From Panorpa germanica (taxonomy: Eukaryota > Arthropoda > Insecta > Mecoptera > Panorpidae), in NCBI GenBank assembly GCA_963678705.1, contig OY783212.1, forward strand, positions 6,758,001 through 6,822,000: a stretch of DNA of 64,000 bases, read 5' to 3'. Position 1 is the stretch's first letter. The number at the start of each line of letters is the position of its first letter. The translations under genes and the position numbers were made by a program. Under the pieces are notes generated by a model. It did not search any database. It saw only the letters and a list, made by a program, of their open reading frames with translations, and had not been told where the DNA came from. Shown piece by piece: positions 62,226 through 64,000 of the stretch.

Positions 62226-63664
62226 GCGAACATCTCATGACCTAGATGCTGAAACCGGCTCTGAATAACCTTACCAATTTTATTAAGTCTTAGAAAGGAT
62301 AATTTAGCACTTGGTAAAATTAATTTTCGTGTTACGTATATAATATAAAAGAAATGCAAATAAAATATCATTAAATTAACGAGTTCAACCGTGAGACCAT
62401 GATGGTATTAAAACTCTCATTATATTTTAATTATTTTAATAGAACTGTGAAATAAGTAAACAAGAGTTTTTAATAAGTTCTACCAACATAACGAATACAG
62501 AGTTTGCTCTAGCGCAATTCTAAGTATCATTTGAAAAAGTTTTATTTACCTTGTTATTTTATTATTGTTCATTTTTATAAAATTGTTCTTATGAAAAACA
62601 TAATAACTCATGTCTATATTATTATTTCCCTGCGGCAAACATTGCCAGACTTTTTATCAAAAGAAACAACTACAACCTACGTTGTAAGAAAGTAACAACC
62701 TTATAAAAAGTTTACTTCTTTTAAGAACAACATTTATCAGCATTACATCAGCTCGCGGCTGAATATTTATCAGTCTGTCTGCAGTTGCATATGTTGCCTC
62801 GTTATAAACGGATTATGAGGTAATAAAATGATAATGCGATGTAGACAGATGACGTGTATTGTACACTGCAGTAGCCTTGTGTGTTTATATTAATAGATGG
62901 ACAAAACGACTAATTTGATTGACTAAACTCGTAGGGTCATTGATATTATGACACATGGACAACTATTACAGGGTTTTGAGCTTCTACATGCCGCCATGCC
63001 AGTTGGGAGACTTAAGAAGAAGAATACGATGACTTGGGATACTACCTAACAAGACGAATACGAATCCCAGCAAGACTAGGTAACTGTGGAAGTTTCCTTT
63101 TAAAGGTCTCTACGCACACAGTAGTGCCGACACTTGACGATAACTGCCGTGCCATTCAGTGTCAGTGAAAAATAATATTGTTCCATACATTTTGTACGAA
63201 GCTATTCGTCAGTGACGTTCAGTGATGCCAGTATTTCTTCTGGTTAAAAGCAACACATACCTTAAACCTCTTCTAATGTCATGTTTATGTTATATTTACT
63301 GATTTGACGTAATAATTACAAATTTTACGAATTAATAACAAAAATAGTACAGAATATAGGTACACAATATACTTTCTAAGAAAACACAGTATTTACTATG
63401 TGACAGTACCAGGATGCTAAACGGGTTGTATGACAAATATTCCAATAGCATCAAATAATAATTACTATTGTCATAGTAGTTTTTATATTTTACATAAGAA
63501 ATTTTGTCATAAGTCCACTATAATACCATAACTATGTTCACATAGCAATATTTACCGAGCATGTTTCATAATGTTATAATTATTACTAGGGGACCTTCAC
63601 TTAGTGTAAAATCTTTCGACTCCGAAAAAAACACTTTTAGCGACATTATATATAGACCAGAGTT
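62226..63664. other. non-coding, nothing recognised
   Basis: No gene or RNA recognised. Confidence 0.45.
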
Positions 63665-63945
63665 TACCCCCGTCACAAACATTTTTTGAAAATTTGGGAT
63701 TTTTTTTTTCGATTCTTAAATAAGTTACCAAGGTTAGCCTACTTAGCCTACTATACTGCCCCCGTGCCCCAAATAAAATTGAGAAATTTTGAATTTTTGT
63801 TTGTTAATAATATACTTAATTATTCTAGAATCCAGAATATGAACTTTCTCCAACGTTCCCTACCGGGCCCCCGAATTTCTTCAACCCTCCCTTTTTCAAT
63901 TTTTGAATTTCTAATTTTTGAGAAATGTCAGCATTAAATACCTTA
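63665..63945. repeat. old dispersed repeat, copy 2
   Basis: Diverged partner of 59650-59760. An 83-codon plus-strand frame crosses it (63686-63937) but has no known domain. Confidence 0.3.
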
Positions 63946-64000
63946 ATACACATGCAAAATTTCAAAAAAGGCAAAATGCAAAAAAGGGCTCATTTTTTCC

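Overview
This window is eukaryotic and very probably from an insect. It is strongly AT-rich, has almost no coding sequence, carries GT-AG introns with GTAAGT donors, and is full of degraded copies of mariner, Helitron, non-LTR retrotransposon and TA-flanked MITE families that are typical of arthropod genomes. I cannot place the species. No bacterial operons, rRNA, CRISPR arrays or viral genes were recognised.

Only one ordinary host gene is convincing. It lies on the minus strand at 33594-35368 and has four coding exons. They splice cleanly into a 215-residue secreted protein that resembles the mite group 7 allergen (Der p 7-like, LBP/BPI-fold) family. A second possible host exon is at 20309-20580 (minus), with weak support.

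The rest is a mosaic of repeats. 0-20 kb: a three-copy MITE family with CACTGTAAAAA ends (copy at 485-714); a near-palindromic foldback (1651-1987) with a half copy at 19219; a purine/pyrimidine hairpin (5991-6260); a MITE with ends of about 65 bp (7061-7371); a 1.3-kb transposon with perfect 38-bp inverted ends and an intact 160-aa ORF (12325-13652); a 507-bp MITE (17648-18154); and a nest of mariner relic plus foldbacks (18.2-19.9 kb). 20-33 kb: a mariner relic (22.9 kb), 5' fragments of a second mariner family (26.0 and 28.2 kb) and a non-autonomous Helitron (26283-26603). 36-51 kb: three different LINE 3' ends (39.8, 43.8 and 50.4 kb), more MITEs and foldbacks, and another internally deleted mariner (48.5 kb). 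51-64 kb: two more copies of the CACTGTAAAAA MITE, a 235-bp dispersed repeat duplicated 6.7 kb apart, an (AT)n microsatellite, and a 750-bp satellite (56.5-57.24 kb) built of 9-bp units in a 117-bp higher-order repeat that alternates as a 234-bp dimer.

I found no multi-gene system. The items most worth following are the 1.3-kb ORF-bearing TIR element, the 117/234-bp satellite with its nearly open minus-strand frame, and the Der p 7-like gene. All family assignments come from reading motifs and need database searches.
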